Source: Bacteroidota bacterium (GTDB taxonomy: Bacteria > Bacteroidota > Bacteroidia > UKL13-3). From it: DNA of 64,000 bases. Where the stretch lies: assembly GCA_027484685.1 (NCBI GenBank), contig JAIXSO010000005.1, positions 1 through 64,000 on the forward strand, read 5' to 3'. Of this stretch, positions 25,841 to 36,315 are shown in pieces. Each line of letters starts with the position of its first letter. Position 1 is the stretch's first letter. The notes beneath the pieces were generated by a model. The model did no database searches, was not told the DNA's origin, and worked only from the letters and a program-made list of their open reading frames with translations. The position numbers and the translations under genes were made by a program.

Positions 25841-28765
25841 TTGAAAATAGTATTTAGTATTCATAAGCAGTTTTTTATATTTATATTTTGTTTGGTATTG
25901 TTCTCTGAGTCAGCCGCTCAGGCAATTAACTGGAAAAAACAAAACGATTGGGTTGATAGCGTTTTTGCTACTTTAACCCCCGATCAACAAATAGCACAGC
26001 TAATGATGATAGCTGCTTATAACACCAAAGATAAAATTCATGAAAAAGATGTAGAGTGCCATGTACGCGATATTGGGGTAGGAGGGCTTATATTTTTTAA
26101 AGGCTCACCTTCAAGGCAAGTAATGCTTACCAATCAGTATCAAAAACTATCGAAAGTGCCTTTACTAATTGGAATTGATGGAGAATGGGGCTTGAGTATG
26201 AGGTTAGATAGTACACCTATTTTTCCTAGGCATTTGGTGTTTGGCAGCGCTAATAAAATTGAGTTAACCAAACAATTTGGCGTTTTAGTGGGTAAACAAT
26301 GTAAGCGCATGGGTATTCATTTTAACTTTGCGCCCGATGCCGATATTAATAATAACATGGCTAATCCGGTTATTAACGACCGTAGTTTTGGCGAAAACAA
26401 ATACATTGTGGCTAAAAATAGCATTGCGTACATGCAAGGCATGCAAAGCGAAAATATTTTAGCATCGGCCAAACATTTTCCAGGTCATGGCGATACCGAA
26501 AGCGATTCGCATTATGGTTTACCAGTAATTAAAGGCAATCGCAAAAGGTTAGATAGCTTAGAATTGTATCCATTTAAAGAGTTAATAAATAATGGTATTG
26601 CCGCTATTATGACAGCTCATTTAGCAGTTCCTGCGCTTGATACCATGCCAAACTATGCTGCATCTATTTCAAAGCCCATTATTACCGATTTATTACGCAA
26701 TGAAATGGAGTTTGATGGCATCATAATTACCGATGCTTTAAACATGAAAGGTGTAAGCAGTTTTTATGCTCCTGGAGAAGTTGCTGCCAAAGCATTTGCT
26801 GCCGGTAACGATATTTTACTTTTTGTAGAAGATGTGCCAATGAGCATTGCCTATATCAAAGATTATATAAAACGCGGTTTGATTACTTGGCAGCAAGTAG
26901 AGCGTAGTTGTAAAAAAATATTATTGGCTAAATATTGGTGTGGTTTAAATAAATATAAACCTATTGAACCTAAAAACTTAACCAACGATTTAAACAGTTT
27001 TGAAAGCGAATTTTTGGTAAAAGAAGTGGTTAAAAACGCAGTGGTAGTTGCCAGAAATCACGATAAAATTATTCCAATTCAAAATCCAGAAAAATACAAA
27101 ATAGCTTGTATCAATGTGGGTAGTTCGCAGTTAAGCGATTTTCAAACACAACTAAATAATTACCTAAAAGCCGATTATTATGCCATTGATAAAAACGATA
27201 GGAAAGAAAATTTTGACAGCCTTTTATCTATTTCCGATTATTATAATTTGGTTATTGTAAGCCTTCATAATACTAGCCGTTTTGTAAGTCGTAACCTTGG
27301 TTTAACACAAGTTGAAATTAACTTTGTACAAGCCTTGGGTAAGCGCAATAAGTGTATTTTAGTAAACAATGGCAATCCATATATTTTGCAACATTTTGAT
27401 ATGTATAAAAATGTAATTGTTGCCTTTGAAGATTTACCACTTTATAACCAAATGGCTGCTCAAATTTTGGGCGGAGGTTTGGAAGCCAAAGGTAAATTGC
27501 CTGTTTCTGTGCCTAATATGTATGCTTTAGGCAGTGGTTCAGAAACCGAAACCATTGGCAAGTTTGAATATGTTTATCCAAACGAGGCAGAAGTGAGCAA
27601 TGCAAAAATGGAAAAAATTGATAGCATTGTTAACAGTGCTATAGCTTTAAAAGCCATGCCTGGCTGCCAAGTTTTTGTGGCTAAAGAAGGTAAAGTAATT
27701 TATAACAAATCGTTTGGGTTTCATACTTACGATAGTTTAACACCAGTAAAAAATAACCATGTTTACGATATTGCTTCTGTTACCAAAATACTGAGCACCA
27801 CACTTGCTGTAATGAAATTATATGAGGAGAAAAAAATTAAGTTAGACGATAAAATAGGACTTTACTTACCTTGGCTTAAAGATAGTAATAAAGAAGATTT
27901 AAAAATTAGTGATATACTTACCCATCAGGCTGGTTTGGTGCCTTTTATTCCTTTTTACAAAGCTACTTTATTGCCTAGCGGACAATTAAATCCAATAGTT
28001 TACAGCGATACTTTTTCAACTGAATTTTCGCTTAAGGTGGCCGATAATATTTACATCAATAAAAATTACGAAAAGGTAATTTGGAAAACCATAGCCGATA
28101 CCGAGTTAAAAAAAGAAGGCCAATATGTGTACAGCGATTTAGGTTTTATGATGCTGCGCAAAATGGTAGAAACCATTACCAACAAAGACTTTGAGAGCTA
28201 TTTACAAGAAAATTTTTACAAGCCACTTAATTTAGGAAGCATGGTTTATAACCCCATAAAAACCATCAATTACAATTGGATAGTTCCTACCGAATACGAT
28301 TCAGTATTTAGAAAACAACAAGTAAAAGGTTACGTACACGATCCTGCTGCGGCCATGTTAGGCGGAGTAAGTGGACATGCAGGCCTTTTTGCTACAGCCA
28401 ACGATGTGGGCATTATTATGCAAATGCTTTTGAATAAAGGAATTTATGCTGAACACCGTGTGTTAAAAGCCAGCACAGTTGAATTATTTACCAAAAAGTT
28501 TAGTAAAAATAGCCGCAGAGGTTTGGGTTTTGATAAACCTGAAACCGACCCAACCAAAGATAGTCCAACTAGTAAAATGTGTAGCCCTGCCACTTTTGGT
28601 CACCAAGGTTTCACGGGTACTTGCACTTGGGTTGACCCTGAGTACGATTTGGTGTATGTATTTTTAAGTAACCGTGTTTACCCAAGTGCCGAAAACAAAA
28701 AGCTAGGCGAATTAAGCGTGCGCTCTAAAATACAAGATGCCATTTACGAAGCTTTGAAAAAGTAG
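25841..28765 (+). CDS. Glycoside hydrolase family 3 / serine hydrolase (beta-lactamase) fusion
   Basis: A secreted two-domain enzyme of about 974 residues. The signal peptide ends near ESAAQA. The N-terminal GH3 domain (about 40-370) has the NagZ-type acid/base dyad in KHFPGHGDTESDSH and the nucleophile Asp in IITDALNMKG, so it should cleave beta-N-acetylhexosamine links, as in peptidoglycan. A GH3 C-terminal domain follows. From about 590 there is a class C beta-lactamase/penicillin-binding fold with SVTK (SxxK), YSD (YxN position) and HQGFTGT (HxG position). The start is uncertain: TTG at 25841 is chosen because it starts a compact signal peptide; TTG at 25820 also fits, and there is no ATG before the mature part. 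This fusion is known in Bacteroidota and fits cell-wall turnover or recycling. Confidence 0.9.
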   Translation: MKIVFSIHKQFFIFIFCLVLFSESAAQAINWKKQNDWVDSVFATLTPDQQIAQLMMIAAYNTKDKIHEKDVECHVRDIGVGGLIFFKGSPSRQVMLTNQYQKLSKVPLLIGIDGEWGLSMRLDSTPIFPRHLVFGSANKIELTKQFGVLVGKQCKRMGIHFNFAPDADINNNMANPVINDRSFGENKYIVAKNSIAYMQGMQSENILASAKHFPGHGDTESDSHYGLPVIKGNRKRLDSLELYPFKELINNGIAAIMTAHLAVPALDTMPNYAASISKPIITDLLRNEMEFDGIIITDALNMKGVSSFYAPGEVAAKAFAAGNDILLFVEDVPMSIAYIKDYIKRGLITWQQVERSCKKILLAKYWCGLNKYKPIEPKNLTNDLNSFESEFLVKEVVKNAVVVARNHDKIIPIQNPEKYKIACINVGSSQLSDFQTQLNNYLKADYYAIDKNDRKENFDSLLSISDYYNLVIVSLHNTSRFVSRNLGLTQVEINFVQALGKRNKCILVNNGNPYILQHFDMYKNVIVAFEDLPLYNQMAAQILGGGLEAKGKLPVSVPNMYALGSGSETETIGKFEYVYPNEAEVSNAKMEKIDSIVNSAIALKAMPGCQVFVAKEGKVIYNKSFGFHTYDSLTPVKNNHVYDIASVTKILSTTLAVMKLYEEKKIKLDDKIGLYLPWLKDSNKEDLKISDILTHQAGLVPFIPFYKATLLPSGQLNPIVYSDTFSTEFSLKVADNIYINKNYEKVIWKTIADTELKKEGQYVYSDLGFMMLRKMVETITNKDFESYLQENFYKPLNLGSMVYNPIKTINYNWIVPTEYDSVFRKQQVKGYVHDPAAAMLGGVSGHAGLFATANDVGIIMQMLLNKGIYAEHRVLKASTVELFTKKFSKNSRRGLGFDKPETDPTKDSPTSKMCSPATFGHQGFTGTCTWVDPEYDLVYVFLSNRVYPSAENKKLGELSVRSKIQDAIYEALKK

Positions 28766-29056
28766 TTTAGTTATTCGGTTTATATATTAGCTAAAGAAAA
28801 ACTGTTTACAAACAATTCTCGACTGATGGATTATCACTACTATATTTTAGAAGAAGGTGACTACATCTATCAATTTGTAATAAATAGATTTAACAAGTTA
28901 CAAAAATGCATGGCGACTAATAATATACTTAGTTGGGCCGTAAATTTTTTAGTAAAATAAGTTGTTTGGGCAATGGCTGCCTGCATTTAATACCTAGTTG
29001 CTAGCGTTAAAAAATCTATCCTATCGAATTTGGAGAGTTTCCATAGGCTTCAAAAT

Positions 29057-29110
29057 AACTTCTATGTCATGCAAATTAACTTCTATGTCATGCAAACTAG
29101 TTTCTATGTG
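29057..29110. repeat. Tandem 21-bp repeat
   Basis: A 21-base unit (core CTTCTATGTCATGCAAA) occurs twice head to tail (29057-29077, 29078-29098) with one final-base-pair difference. A third, decayed half begins at 29099 (AGTTTCTATGTGG). No role is apparent. Confidence 0.75.
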
Positions 29111-29194
29111 GAGAATGGTAATTAATTAAATAATAAAAACCATAGGCTTTGGGATAAATTCACTTTTGGGGGATGTTATTAAATAAAGAATTTC

Positions 29195-29312
29195 TGACCT
29201 TGAAAAGGTCAAATGTTTATAGCTATTAAGATTTGTTGGTGGGTGCGACCCCAAAGGGGTCGTATGTTTTATGGCGATTATTTTCTATAAACATGTGACT
29301 CCGTTGGAGTCA
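29195..29312. repeat. Three spaced GAC-type hairpins
   Basis: TGACCTT/AAGGTCA (29195-29211), CGACCCC/GGGGTCG (29246-29262) and TGACTCC/GGAGTCA (29296-29312) each have a three-base loop. They are separated by similar A/T-rich spacers containing ATGTTTATAG or ATGTTTTATGG. Stem bases differ but pairing is kept, so the form rather than the sequence is repeated. Confidence 0.8.
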
Positions 29313-29348
29313 TTTTATTAATTTAATGACATTGCAGGAGCGGGCGAA

Positions 29349-30030
29349 GGGTCATGCTGTAAGCATCTTCTTGGCTGTAAATGAGTACTTTCTATTAATG
29401 AATGGGTTAAAACCCATTTCAAATGATTAAAAGGCAATGTGTTTTTTTAAGGGCTAAAGCCCATTGTTAAGAATAGTAACACCATATAAAGTTACTTCAT
29501 CTGCTAAAGCGTATTCAGGCTGATGTTCCCGCACCGAATGGGTTAAAACCCATTTTAAATGATTAAAAGGCAAAATGTTTTTTAAGGGCTAAAGCCCATT
29601 GTTATGATAATAACACCACCACATAAAGTTCCTTCATCTGCTAAGGCGTATTCAGGATGACGTTCCCGCACCTTTTACGGCTGTTTTCCTTTTGAACAAA
29701 TCGTTCGGGAGGGTCATGCTGTAAGCATCTTCTTGGCTGTAAATGATTACTTTCCATTAACGAATGGGTTAAAACCCATTTCAATTGATAGCAAAGGCAA
29801 AGTGTTTTTTTAAGGGCTAAAGCCCATTGTTTTGATGATAACACCATATAAAGTTCCTTCATCTGCTAAGGCGGAATAAGGATTAGGTTCCCGCACCTTT
29901 TATTCCTGTTTTTTGAGAAAATTGTTCGGGATGCGTTATGCTGGAAGCATCTCCTTGGCTGTAAATGATTGCTTGCTATTAGCTTTAACTTTGTCAAAGT
30001 TCCAAACTTTGACAAAGTTTTTCCCGCACC
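29349..30030. repeat. Array of four modular hairpin-repeat units
   Basis: Modules recur in order: A, GGGTCATGCTGTAAGCATC plus CTTGGCTGTAAATGA (29349, 29711, degenerate at 29930); B, AATGGGTTAAAACCCATT (29401, 29537, 29763); C, GGGCTAAAGCCC (29451, 29586, 29814); and D, AAAGTTCCTTCATCTGCTAA to TTCCCGCACC (ends 29535, 29672, 29897, 30030). In the last unit, B-C-D is replaced by a 15-bp inverted repeat (29987-30001 with 30005-30019). Open frames over this area are formed by the repeats, not by genes. Confidence 0.85.
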
Positions 30031-30412
30031 GTGAATTCCTGTTTTTTTTGAAGGAATCGTTCGGATGCTTTAAGCCTCATGCTGCATTCAGTTTTTTTGT
30101 TTTTAAGACATTAAAAATTATGCTAAAAGGTTAACGAAAAACAATATGCTTTGCTGTTGGTTTATAGGTTAAATAATTTTTTTAAACTTGATGGCTAAAA
30201 TTTATGCTAATTTTTGTTTTTTCGAAGGTAGAATTAATTCTACACACTTAAAAATTAATGCCGTTGGTTTTAAATAAACAGCCACTCGTAAAAATAATGA
30301 CTTATAAGCAGCTTAATCAACAATATTTAATTATTCATTAACAATTAAAACATACTAATAAATTTTATTTGTATGCTTTTTATAAACCAGAAAACAAACA
30401 AAATGAAATAAT

Positions 30413-33400
30413 ATGAAAACGAATGTTTTACAACTAAAAAACCTGCCTCCCACGCAAGGCAGGACTACATTTTTTAAATACCTAAGCCTGTTGGCCATGG
30501 TATTAATGCTTGGGATGAACGGGGTGAAGGGACAGGTTACAATTGCATCGTGTGGTTTTGAAACTTCTGGTGATACATGGTCATATACCAACACTGGCGG
30601 TTCAGCTTCAGCTACAAATACAGGCACACCTAGTGGCCAGAGAATTAGAAGTGGTTCTCAGTCCTATCAATTTACAAATATAGCAGGTGTGTTAACGTTT
30701 GCCGATATAATAACAACTGGTTATACTTCAGTTTCAGTTGTTGTTAGAATTTCAAGTATTTCAGGAACTGCCTCCAATGGGGCTGACGCTGCTGATTTTG
30801 TTAGGTTATTTACTAAACTGAACACAGCGTCTTTTGCAACTAATACAGAAGCAAATGCAGATATTGCAGTTAATGGAGATAATAATGCAAGATGGGGATA
30901 TAATGTCTCTGGTATAAGTACAAATTCTGGTACAAACGTTGTAGTCGCAGGTACAGGTAACGTTACCAATGGTGCAACCAACGCTGGAACAATTTATTCA
31001 ACCTTAACTATTAATATTCCTAATGGCACTAATACAGTTGGACTGAGAATTAATACGTCAAGTGGTTCAAATGAAATTTGGTGTATAGATGATGTAACAA
31101 TTACAGGAACAGCTTCTGCTTCTGAACCGATACTAACTACACCAACAGCATCATTAATAACAACAACAACAGCAACATTAGGTGCTACTGTAACTGCTGA
31201 TGGTGGAGCCTCTATTTCATCGCGTGGAACGGTTTGGGGAACTTCAGCCGCACCAACTGGTAATGTTTTAGCCGAGGGGGGAACTTCCGTTAGTGCTTTT
31301 ACACATGGTAGAACTGGATTTACAGCAAATACTTTATATACTTATAGAGGTTATGCCATTAATACTAATGGTACTGGTTATTCACCTGATGGGACATTTA
31401 CAACTTTATCACTTGCGCCAACTATTGGGACAGGTTCTGGTGCTACACAAACTTCATTTACGGCTAATTGGTCAGCACCTGCAAGTCAAGGTGCTGCTAC
31501 CTTTACTTATACAGTTGAAGCAGACGATGATATTAATTTTGGTTCAGTAAATTTTACACAGAGTTCAATTGCTTCTGGTACTACAACTGCAAATGTAAAC
31601 ACGGGTTTAAGTGCAGGTACAACTTATTATTACAGGGTTCGTGCTGTTAACGCAGGAGGAAATTCTGCTTGGTCAAGTATTTCGGCAGGTATTGCTACTT
31701 TGGCCGCAACTGCACCAGGTGCACCTACTATTGGCTTAGCTGTAGCAGGTAATACAAGCGCGACAGTTGCATTTACAGCACCAGCATCAAATGGAGGTTC
31801 AACTATTACATCTTACACTGCAACTTCTAATCCTGGAAATATTACAGGTACCTTAACTCAAGCGGGTAGTGGTACTATTACTGTAAATGGTTTAACAAAT
31901 GGAGTAGCTTACACATTTACAGTAACAGCTACTAATGGTATTGGTACAAGTACTGCAAGTGCTGCTTCTAACCAGATTACGCCAGCGATTATCTATTGTG
32001 CTTCAACAGGTCCAGCTAGTCAGGGTTCAGATTATTTTACCAATTTTACCACTACAGGTGGTAGTGCAAATATTAACAATACAAGTACATTTTCTTCGAA
32101 CGGATATGGCAATTTTACAGCACAAACAGTAACTCAAGCACAAGGTGGTACTATTAATTATTCAGCAACATCTCCTGGTATTGGTAACGGTTCTACATTT
32201 TCAATATTTGTAGATTGGAATCAAGATGGCGATTTTACTGATGGTGACGAAAATGTTGTTTCCTTAGGTGCTGCTACACAAATAACAACCAATCCTTCTG
32301 GAAGTTTTGCTGTTCCCGTGGGCGCGACACTTGGTAATACAAGAATGAGAATAATTATTAAGGATGCAGTTGGTGCAATTACTAGTTGTAATAATGCATT
32401 AGCAAATAGTGAAACTGAGGATTATACGTTTAATGTAGTTACTGCTGCAATCCCACCAACGCTTACTGCTGCTGTTGGTGCAACTGTTGATGGTGCCTTT
32501 GTTGTGACTTTTGCTGATGATGCATCTTGGCGTGCTGCAATTACAAGTATAACAGTAGGAGGCACACCCTTAACAGCAGGTTCTTCTTTATCATCAGGCC
32601 AAATAACTTTTACGCCTTCAGCTTCAATACCAGCCTCACTTTTACAAAGTAGCGGTTCTAAATCAATAGTAGTTATTGCAACTGGTTATTCCAATGCTAC
32701 TGTTACACAAAGTATAGGTTTTGGAGTGGCTACTAAATTAGGTATTACCACCCAACCAACAGCTCCTGTAAGCAATGGTGCCGTATTAGCAACACAACCT
32801 GCGGTTGCTATACAAGATCAATATGGAAATACCGTTACATCTAGTAATGCTTCAATTACAGCAGCCAAAAGCGATGCTGGAACTTGGACACTAGGCGGTA
32901 CAACTGCTGTTGCAGCTTCAAGTGGAGTTGTTACATTTGCTGGTTTAACTGCAACTAGTACTGCTTCTGTAAGTAATGCTACACTTGCTTTTACAAGTTC
33001 GGGTTTAACCACTTCTGGTAATTCAAGTACATTTAATATACCTGCACCAGATTATATAGAATTAACTTCATTAATACCAACTCAAACCCAAAACTTTGAT
33101 GGAATTGGTTCATCTGCAACTGCAAATTTGCCTCAAGGATTTGGAATACAGTTAGGTTTATCTGGAACATTAACCAATGCTACAACTGAGTTTGCAAGTT
33201 CTGGTTCACCTACTTCAGGTGGTACGTACAACTGGGGTCAAAACGGTACTTCAGACAGATCAATTGGTTTTATGTATAGCGGCAGTTATAGCAATAGGTC
33301 AATAGTACTAAAGGTTAGAAACAATACTGGTGCTCCATTGGGTTCTTTTACACTTTCATTTGATTATGAACAATACAGACGAAATACTGCTACACAAACA

Positions 33401-36253
33401 TTTAAATTGCAATATTCTACATCATTAACCTCTGGTTGGGTAGATGTTACTAACGGAGGCTTTAGCAGTCTTGTTACAGGTTCTAGCAGTTATAATTTTA
33501 CTACATTAATGTCTTCGCAGTCAATTTCAAATTTATCGTACACACCAGCAGTTAGTGTGCCTAATGGTAATGAGGTGTATTTTAGATGGATTTTAGATGG
33601 TAGCACAAGTAGTAATGGCGTTGGAATTGATAATTTTAGTATATCAGCAGGTGTAATTAATTATTATCACCAAACTACAGGAACTGGTTGCACAGGTGAT
33701 TTGCATGATTTAGACTGTTGGACAACAGGTACAGGTGGAACTGGTTCTGTAGCAACTTCTTTTACTATTGATAACCAGGTGTTTAATATTATCAACTCAA
33801 GTCCCTCAACAACTTCTGTATGGACTGTTTCAGGAACCAATTCAAAAATTGTTATAGGCGGTGTTTCTTATGGAGATAGGATGTTAACAATTACTTCTAG
33901 TAATCCTATAACAGGTACAATTGATATCAATCAATCTGGAGCTACATCAAATTCTCTAGTTATATCAGATGTAATTGTGCCGTCTTTAGGCACATTACAT
34001 AGTAGTGCAAATGTTACATATAATGCAACTGGATCTCAAACAGTAGCATCAAAAACATACAGAAATTTAACATTGGGAGGTTCAGGAACAAAAACTTTAT
34101 CAGGTAATACAGTCGTAACAAATACTTTGACTGTTTCAAGCGGTGTAACTTTAGATTTTGGAAGCAATGTAGTTTCAGGTACTGGAGATATTGATGTACA
34201 AAGTGGAGCTACAGTTATAACCGCTAATAACTCTGGTTTAAATGGTTCAAACACTACATCTGGTGGTTTATCAAGTTATAGTACTGGTGCTAACTATACT
34301 TTTAATGGTGGAAGCAGCCAAGTATTTGGTGCTTCTTTACCTAGTACAGTTAATAACTTAACTCTTAACAATGGTAATACCAATATGTTGTTGGGTGTAT
34401 CAAGAATAATTAACGGAACACTGACTATAACAAATGGTAAACTAGCCATTGGAGCTTCAAATACGTTAACATTAAATGGTGGTTTAACTTGCGATGCAAG
34501 CAATTCATTAATTAGTACTCCTACCTCAAACATTGCTTTATCAGGTGTTGCTAAAACAGTATTTTTTGACGCTGCTAACAATAGTTTAAGAAACTTAGCT
34601 ATAACAGGTTCAAACACCATGACATTAGGCAATGCCTTAAACATAACTGGTGGAACTAATTTTGGAGTGGTAACAGTTGGTTCAGGTGCAACATTAAACA
34701 CTGGAAGCGGATTTTTAACTTTAAGATCAACAGATCTTGGAACTGCAAGTATTGGAACTTCAGTAGGAACAATTACAGGAAGCGTAAATGTTGAACGTTT
34801 TGTAAGTGGCTCAGGTCGTAGATGGAGATTTTTATCTTCACCTATAACTTCAGCAAAAGTTTCAGATTGGATGACTCAGTTTTATGTAACTGGCCCTTGT
34901 ACCGCTGCACCTACAGGTGGATTAGGAAGTATAAATGATCAAGGTTGGCATACATCTCAAGCCAATATTGATTATCCAGGACCTTATAATGTATCAACTA
35001 ATAATAGAGCAGTAAGAACTACATCCATTAGAACTTACAACGAATCGGCAGCAGGAAACAATACCAATTTAAATGCAGGTTGGGCTGATGTTACCCCATC
35101 ATCTGATTTAACACCTGGTCAAGGTTTTAGAACTTTTGTTAGAGGACCAATTGGAACAATAGGTCAATTAAATGGTACTGTAACCTCGCAAGCTTCTGTT
35201 ACATTGGCTTTAACAGGAACTGTTAATCAAGGAAATGTAACACCTACTTTAACCAACACAACACAAGGATGGAATTTATTAGGAAATCCTTATGCATGTG
35301 GATATGATTTTAATGCGCAATATAATGCAGGTCAAGGCATTACAAACATTAACCCAACTGTTTATGTTTATGATGCAACAAGTAATAGTTATGTAAGTTA
35401 CAATGCAAGTAGTGGTACGCCAAGTGGTTTAGCAAGTGGGGTTATTCCATCAGGAGCAGGTTTTTTTGTGCAAGCTAATGGTGCTCCTACATTCCAATTT
35501 AGAGAAGTATATAAAACTACTGCTGTTAACCCTACTGCTGTTCACAAAACAGACGTTAGTACTGTTGATTTTGGTATTAAATACTATAAAGACAGCACCG
35601 AAAGCGATTATATGGTGGTAAAAATGTTTGAAGGCGCAACCTTGAATCATGAATTATTTGATACAAAAAAAGTATATAACGAAAACTTAAACTTATCGGC
35701 TTATGGAACAACAGATTCAGTTCAATTAACTGCAAGTTGTATTCCTTTTGTAACTAGCGAAACAAGGGTAAAATTAAATGTAGAAGCTACTGAAATAGGA
35801 ACTTACAACTTTGATTTTAAAAACATGGATAATTTCCAAAGCAATATTACCGTTAGTTTATTTGATAGATATACCAACAAAACTACCGATGTAAGAAAGA
35901 ATACCAAATACACTTTCGAAATGGGTGCAGGTGTAAACCAATGGGGTAATAACCGTTTTGAATTGATATTGAATTTAGACAAAACAGGTGTTGATGAATT
36001 TAGCTTATTAAACAAAACTCAAATGTTGGTTTACCCTAACCCTGCTACCGATGTATTGAACATCAATATCAGCAATGCCAATTTCAAAAACTCAGAAATA
36101 GTGGTTTATAATATATCAGGAACTGAAGTAATAAAAACCAATATGGAAGCTAATAATGCAGCTTTAAATATTGAAACATTAAGTGCAGGTGTTTATTTTG
36201 TAAAAGTAAGTAACCAAAACGGATTTAATAAAACAGTAAAATTTGTAAAATAG
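30413..36253 (+). CDS. Giant multidomain T9SS-secreted surface protein
   Basis: A cell-surface or secreted protein of 1946 residues, very rich in Thr, Ser, Gly and Asn. A signal peptide ends near residue 40 (GMNGVKGQ). Next come an N-terminal jelly-roll-like domain (about 42-240), two to three fibronectin-III-like domains (about 240-530), a GEVED domain (about 531-680) with the metal-site-like DWNQDGDFTDGDENV, a DUF1533-like domain (about 680-775), Ig-like folds, and long beta-helix-like repeats around 1080-1480. The type IX C-terminal sorting domain begins near 1873 with YPNPATDVLNI and ends in VKFVK. Adhesion or glycan binding is likely; no catalytic motif was seen. It is followed 62 bases on by a small PID-CTERM-like gene. 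Confidence 0.92.
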   Translation: MKTNVLQLKNLPPTQGRTTFFKYLSLLAMVLMLGMNGVKGQVTIASCGFETSGDTWSYTNTGGSASATNTGTPSGQRIRSGSQSYQFTNIAGVLTFADIITTGYTSVSVVVRISSISGTASNGADAADFVRLFTKLNTASFATNTEANADIAVNGDNNARWGYNVSGISTNSGTNVVVAGTGNVTNGATNAGTIYSTLTINIPNGTNTVGLRINTSSGSNEIWCIDDVTITGTASASEPILTTPTASLITTTTATLGATVTADGGASISSRGTVWGTSAAPTGNVLAEGGTSVSAFTHGRTGFTANTLYTYRGYAINTNGTGYSPDGTFTTLSLAPTIGTGSGATQTSFTANWSAPASQGAATFTYTVEADDDINFGSVNFTQSSIASGTTTANVNTGLSAGTTYYYRVRAVNAGGNSAWSSISAGIATLAATAPGAPTIGLAVAGNTSATVAFTAPASNGGSTITSYTATSNPGNITGTLTQAGSGTITVNGLTNGVAYTFTVTATNGIGTSTASAASNQITPAIIYCASTGPASQGSDYFTNFTTTGGSANINNTSTFSSNGYGNFTAQTVTQAQGGTINYSATSPGIGNGSTFSIFVDWNQDGDFTDGDENVVSLGAATQITTNPSGSFAVPVGATLGNTRMRIIIKDAVGAITSCNNALANSETEDYTFNVVTAAIPPTLTAAVGATVDGAFVVTFADDASWRAAITSITVGGTPLTAGSSLSSGQITFTPSASIPASLLQSSGSKSIVVIATGYSNATVTQSIGFGVATKLGITTQPTAPVSNGAVLATQPAVAIQDQYGNTVTSSNASITAAKSDAGTWTLGGTTAVAASSGVVTFAGLTATSTASVSNATLAFTSSGLTTSGNSSTFNIPAPDYIELTSLIPTQTQNFDGIGSSATANLPQGFGIQLGLSGTLTNATTEFASSGSPTSGGTYNWGQNGTSDRSIGFMYSGSYSNRSIVLKVRNNTGAPLGSFTLSFDYEQYRRNTATQTFKLQYSTSLTSGWVDVTNGGFSSLVTGSSSYNFTTLMSSQSISNLSYTPAVSVPNGNEVYFRWILDGSTSSNGVGIDNFSISAGVINYYHQTTGTGCTGDLHDLDCWTTGTGGTGSVATSFTIDNQVFNIINSSPSTTSVWTVSGTNSKIVIGGVSYGDRMLTITSSNPITGTIDINQSGATSNSLVISDVIVPSLGTLHSSANVTYNATGSQTVASKTYRNLTLGGSGTKTLSGNTVVTNTLTVSSGVTLDFGSNVVSGTGDIDVQSGATVITANNSGLNGSNTTSGGLSSYSTGANYTFNGGSSQVFGASLPSTVNNLTLNNGNTNMLLGVSRIINGTLTITNGKLAIGASNTLTLNGGLTCDASNSLISTPTSNIALSGVAKTVFFDAANNSLRNLAITGSNTMTLGNALNITGGTNFGVVTVGSGATLNTGSGFLTLRSTDLGTASIGTSVGTITGSVNVERFVSGSGRRWRFLSSPITSAKVSDWMTQFYVTGPCTAAPTGGLGSINDQGWHTSQANIDYPGPYNVSTNNRAVRTTSIRTYNESAAGNNTNLNAGWADVTPSSDLTPGQGFRTFVRGPIGTIGQLNGTVTSQASVTLALTGTVNQGNVTPTLTNTTQGWNLLGNPYACGYDFNAQYNAGQGITNINPTVYVYDATSNSYVSYNASSGTPSGLASGVIPSGAGFFVQANGAPTFQFREVYKTTAVNPTAVHKTDVSTVDFGIKYYKDSTESDYMVVKMFEGATLNHELFDTKKVYNENLNLSAYGTTDSVQLTASCIPFVTSETRVKLNVEATEIGTYNFDFKNMDNFQSNITVSLFDRYTNKTTDVRKNTKYTFEMGAGVNQWGNNRFELILNLDKTGVDEFSLLNKTQMLVYPNPATDVLNINISNANFKNSEIVVYNISGTEVIKTNMEANNAALNIETLSAGVYFVKVSNQNGFNKTVKFVK

Positions 36254-36290
36254 ACCATAGACCATAGAAAGAAAACTATGGTTTATGGTC
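36253..36290 (+). terminator. Inverted repeat after the surface protein
   Basis: Arms 36253-36267 and 36276-36290 pair at 14 of 15 positions around an eight-base A-rich loop. There is no clear T-run, so it may act as an RNA end-protecting hairpin instead of a terminator. Similar ACCATAG words recur at 36533-36575. Confidence 0.45.
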
Positions 36291-36315
36291 CATTAACCAA
36301 TAACTAATTAATAAA

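Noticed and set aside
28826-28960. 44-codon frame starting ATG after the GH3 fusion gene (contains LEEGDYIYQF)
   Set aside because: No recognisable family and no clear leader; composition looks ordinary for intergenic A/T-rich DNA. A decayed gene piece cannot be excluded.
28980-30120. Possible CRISPR array
   Set aside because: Repeat spacing and unit lengths are irregular, units are modular hairpins, and no cas genes lie in the window.
29641-30134. Open frames of 73 codons over the hairpin-repeat array
   Set aside because: They are built from repeat modules, change frame between copies, and have no protein features.
32818-34701. Antisense frames over the giant surface protein
   Set aside because: Long open frames opposite Thr/Ala-rich coding sequence are expected by composition.
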